From an uncultured Eubacteriales bacterium (GTDB lineage: Bacteria; Bacillota; Clostridia; Christensenellales; Christensenellaceae): DNA of 8,267 nucleotides. Position 1 is the first letter of the stretch. Each line of letters starts with the position of its first letter. The notes beneath the pieces are model-generated. The model was not told the origin of the DNA, searched no databases, and saw only the letters and a program-made list of their open reading frames with translations. Below, one piece after another: positions 6,792 through 8,267 of the stretch. Position numbers and translations under genes: made by a program. Location: NCBI GenBank assembly GCA_900554725.1, contig USII01000038.1, forward strand, positions 1-8,267. Direction: 5' to 3'.

Positions 6792-6835
6792 GTTTTTCCC
6801 CTCTCTTTGTTTTTTCCCTCTAATCTCTCTATCTC
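6792..6835 (-). promoter_or_regulatory. Purine-rich leader with ribosome binding site of MFS-A
   Basis: The 44 bases before the MFS-A start codon contain only five pyrimidines on the minus strand and repeat GAGA and GGG-A-run units, ending in AGAGGGG six bases before ATG. It holds the SD and is probably unstructured, favouring translation. No -10 or -35 boxes are seen in it. Confidence 0.5.
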
Positions 6836-6839
6836 AAAG

Positions 6840-6866
6840 GCAGGGGCCATACCGCCCCCCACCTGC
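6840..6866 (-). terminator. Weak hairpin at the end of rlmH
   Basis: On the minus strand GCAGG plus a G-run, overlapping the last base of the rlmH TAG, can pair with CCCCTGC at 6840-6846, leaving a loop around GCGGTAT. Only TTT follows, so it is at best an attenuating or leaky terminator that would let some transcripts continue into MFS-A. Confidence 0.3.
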
Positions 6867-7342
6867 TATTTATGGTAATTCTCCCCGCGGCAGATTTTAA
6901 ACCCCCGGTAAAGCTGTTCCAATAAAACGATGCGCGCCAGCCTGTGGGGAAATGTGAGCAGGGAGAGGGAAATTTTCTCCCCTGCCATCTGTTTTACTTC
7001 CTCAGTAATGCCAAAGGAACCCCCAATAACATAGCACACGCTTTTGCCCTGCGCCTCCTTTTCTCCCAGCCTTTGGGCAAAGGCCTCGGAATCCATCTGC
7101 TGCGCTTCCACTGCCAGCACGCTTGCCACATCAAAGCCAGCCATTGCCCTTTTGATGCGCTCCCCTTCTTTTTTCAGAACTGCCTCCCTCTCCCGCTCTG
7201 TGGGGAAGGCGGGCGTGCGCTCATCGGCCAGCTCCAAAACCTCCACCGCCGCAAACCGGGAAAGCCGCTTTAGATATTCCGCCTGCGCCTTTAAAAAGTA
7301 ACTCTCTTTCATCTTTCCCACGCAGGCAATGCGGATTTTCAT
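6866..7342 (-). CDS. rlmH: 23S rRNA (pseudouridine1915-N3)-methyltransferase
   Basis: SPOUT-class methyltransferase that uses S-adenosylmethionine to methylate N3 of pseudouridine 1915 in helix 69 of 23S rRNA on the assembled 70S ribosome; acts as a homodimer. The 158-residue length is normal for the family. It begins MKIRIACVGKMKESYF, with YLKRLSRF at 23-30. The glycine-rich cofactor site CYVIGGSFGI is at 103-112, and the C-terminal knot LTFPHRLARIVLLEQLYRGF (129-148) ends in the invariant YHK (156-158). The reading frame stays open further upstream, but ATG 7340-7342 is the start: homology begins exactly there and AGGAGG lies just before it. It sits 128 bases after the WalJ-like gene, a neighbourhood common in Bacillota, and upstream of the transporter array, with no evident functional link to it. 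Confidence 0.97.
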   Translation of the reverse strand: MKIRIACVGKMKESYFLKAQAEYLKRLSRFAAVEVLELADERTPAFPTEREREAVLKKEGERIKRAMAGFDVASVLAVEAQQMDSEAFAQRLGEKEAQGKSVCYVIGGSFGITEEVKQMAGEKISLSLLTFPHRLARIVLLEQLYRGFKICRGENYHK

Positions 7343-7354
7343 TCTGCTCCTCCT

Positions 7355-7378
7355 GCGCGCCTTTGCCCTTTCGCGCGC
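7355..7378. repeat. GC inverted repeat in the rlmH leader
   Basis: GCGCGC at 7355-7360 and again at 7373-7378 can pair across 12 bases. On the minus strand the hairpin would end directly before AGGAGG, the rlmH ribosome site, so it could modulate access to it. The arms are self-palindromic and low in complexity, so chance is a real alternative. Confidence 0.3.
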
Positions 7379-7450
7379 TGCGGTTGGAAAACAGGCGTGA
7401 ATGCTGCGCTTTTTTGGCCTCTCACACCCGCTCGCTCCCGCTTTCTTTCT

Positions 7451-7466
7451 GCCGGCTTTTTCCGGC
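7451..7466. repeat. Short hairpin after the WalJ-like gene
   Basis: GCCGG (7451-7455) and CCGGC (7462-7466) form a perfect five-base stem with a six-base loop, four bases beyond the TAG stop of the upstream gene. There is no T-run after the stem on the minus strand, so it may protect the transcript 3' end or be a degenerate terminator; a true intrinsic terminator is not supported. Confidence 0.3.
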
Positions 7467-7470
7467 CCCC

Positions 7471-8265
7471 CTATTTTACCGTATAAAACCCGGTGACACC
7501 CGTTCTGCGCGCAACTGTCAGCGCAATATCTGTCCCCACGCGTACGCCGCCCTGGGTAAGATGCCTGCAGCATACTTCGTAGGCCAGCTTTTTATGGTTA
7601 TTCTCCTTGCTGACATGCCCAAGAATGATGCCACGCACCCCTCGATTTGCCAGCTGCATGCAGGCCTCCGCCGCTTTTTCGTTGTTCAGATGTCCCTTGG
7701 AAGAGGCGATTCTGGTTTTTACACGGTATGGGTACCTGCTGTTTTTGAGCATTTCCGGATCATGATTGGATTCCAGCAAAACGATGGATGCCCGCTCCAT
7801 TGCCCGCAGCATTCCTTCCGTCACTTTGCCTGTATCTGTGAGCACGCCCATCTTTCTGCCTCCAGCCATCAGCGCATATCCAACGGGGTTTGCAGCATCG
7901 TGGGAAAGGGGGACGCTCTGCACGCAGATATCCCCTACATAAAAAGCGGCTTCATCTATCACTCGCATGTTTTTAAACGGAATATCCCCCACTTTTTTTA
8001 GCATTTCCTCCCATGTCTGCTCGTTGGCATAGACCGGAATGCCATAGCGCCGGCTCAGAACACCCGCGCCCCGGATATGATCGATATGCTCATGGGTAAT
8101 CAGAATCGCAGAAATTTCCGATGGATTCTGCCCGATTTCGCGCAGTGCCCCTTCTATCGTGCCGCCCGCACCCCCGGCATCCACCAGCAGCTTTGTGCGC
8201 TCTGTTCCAAAAAAGGAACAATTGCCCGATGAGCTGGATAGCAGCGGCGAAAAATGTAGACTCAT
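7471..8265 (-). CDS. walJ: MBL-fold metallo-hydrolase, YycJ/WalJ family
   Basis: 264-residue cytoplasmic metallo-beta-lactamase-fold protein, full length for the YycJ/WalJ family. WalJ is tied to the WalRK cell-wall two-component locus in Bacillota and has been implicated in coordinating replication with cell division; its physiological substrate is not settled, and a nuclease-like role is often proposed. Visible motifs: SSSSGNC (10-16), LLVDAG (26-31), the metal site THEHIDH (57-63), His122 in LSHD, TDTG with Asp144 (143-146), ESNHDPEML (165-173), KGHLNN (190-195) and LGHVSKENN (215-223), the last two typical of YycJ. Start is ATG 8263-8265; its upstream region lies outside the window, so a WalRK neighbour cannot be tested. 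The rlmH gene follows. Family is certain, the symbol is by similarity. Confidence 0.92.
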   Translation of the reverse strand: MSLHFSPLLSSSSGNCSFFGTERTKLLVDAGGAGGTIEGALREIGQNPSEISAILITHEHIDHIRGAGVLSRRYGIPVYANEQTWEEMLKKVGDIPFKNMRVIDEAAFYVGDICVQSVPLSHDAANPVGYALMAGGRKMGVLTDTGKVTEGMLRAMERASIVLLESNHDPEMLKNSRYPYRVKTRIASSKGHLNNEKAAEACMQLANRGVRGIILGHVSKENNHKKLAYEVCCRHLTQGGVRVGTDIALTVARRTGVTGFYTVK

Positions 8266-8267
8266 GT

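Noticed and set aside
6866..7573. A 235-residue version of RlmH starting far upstream
   Set aside because: The extra 77 residues are low-quality, overlap the end of the WalJ-like gene, and RlmH homology plus the AGGAGG site place the start at 7342.
1..8267. Mobile element, CRISPR array, tRNA or defence system
   Set aside because: No transposase, integrase, regular repeat-spacer pattern, tRNA fold or nuclease-effector pairing was seen; the WalJ-like nuclease-fold protein is a housekeeping neighbour of rlmH.

Overview
The window looks like a chromosomal segment of a low-to-mid GC Gram-positive bacterium, most likely a gut-type Clostridia member (Bacillota). This is inferred from strong purine-rich Shine-Dalgarno sites, the neighbouring YycJ/WalJ-type hydrolase and rlmH genes (a pairing typical of Bacillota), and a glutaminyl-tRNA synthetase. 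Species cannot be named from the sequence alone. All eight genes lie on the minus strand, so the biological reading order runs from the right end to the left end.

Layout in transcription order: (1) 8265-7471, a complete YycJ/WalJ-like metallo-beta-lactamase-fold hydrolase; (2) 7342-6866, rlmH, the 23S rRNA pseudouridine-1915 N3-methyltransferase; (3) 6791-1773, four consecutive major facilitator superfamily (MFS) transporters, here called MFS-A (6791-5547), MFS-B (5543-4278), MFS-C (4208-3000) and MFS-D (2981-1773), closed by an intrinsic terminator at 1734-1772; (4) 1621-470, a fifth, more diverged MFS transporter (MFS-E) with its own putative promoter and an inverted repeat over the -35 region; (5) 301-1, the first 100 codons of glnS, which runs off the left edge.

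The notable feature is the array of five tandem paralogous 12-helix transporters, about 6.3 kb without any enzyme or regulator gene, between housekeeping RNA-modification and tRNA-charging genes. All five share a family signature: a (A/G/C)G(Y/Q)Q motif in helix 1, a W(R/K)..Y motif near helix 6, a conserved Glu in helix 7 within (M/V)E(T/S/N), and a G....GP motif in helix 10. They therefore arose by repeated duplication followed by strong divergence. MFS-A and MFS-B are most alike and even share short identical DNA stretches. Gene spacing (3, 69 and 18 nt) and SD sites inside the preceding gene ends suggest that A to D are co-transcribed. The substrates cannot be read from the sequence. No RNA genes, CRISPR arrays, insertion sequences or phage genes were seen, and no gene-free stretch exceeds about 170 bases.
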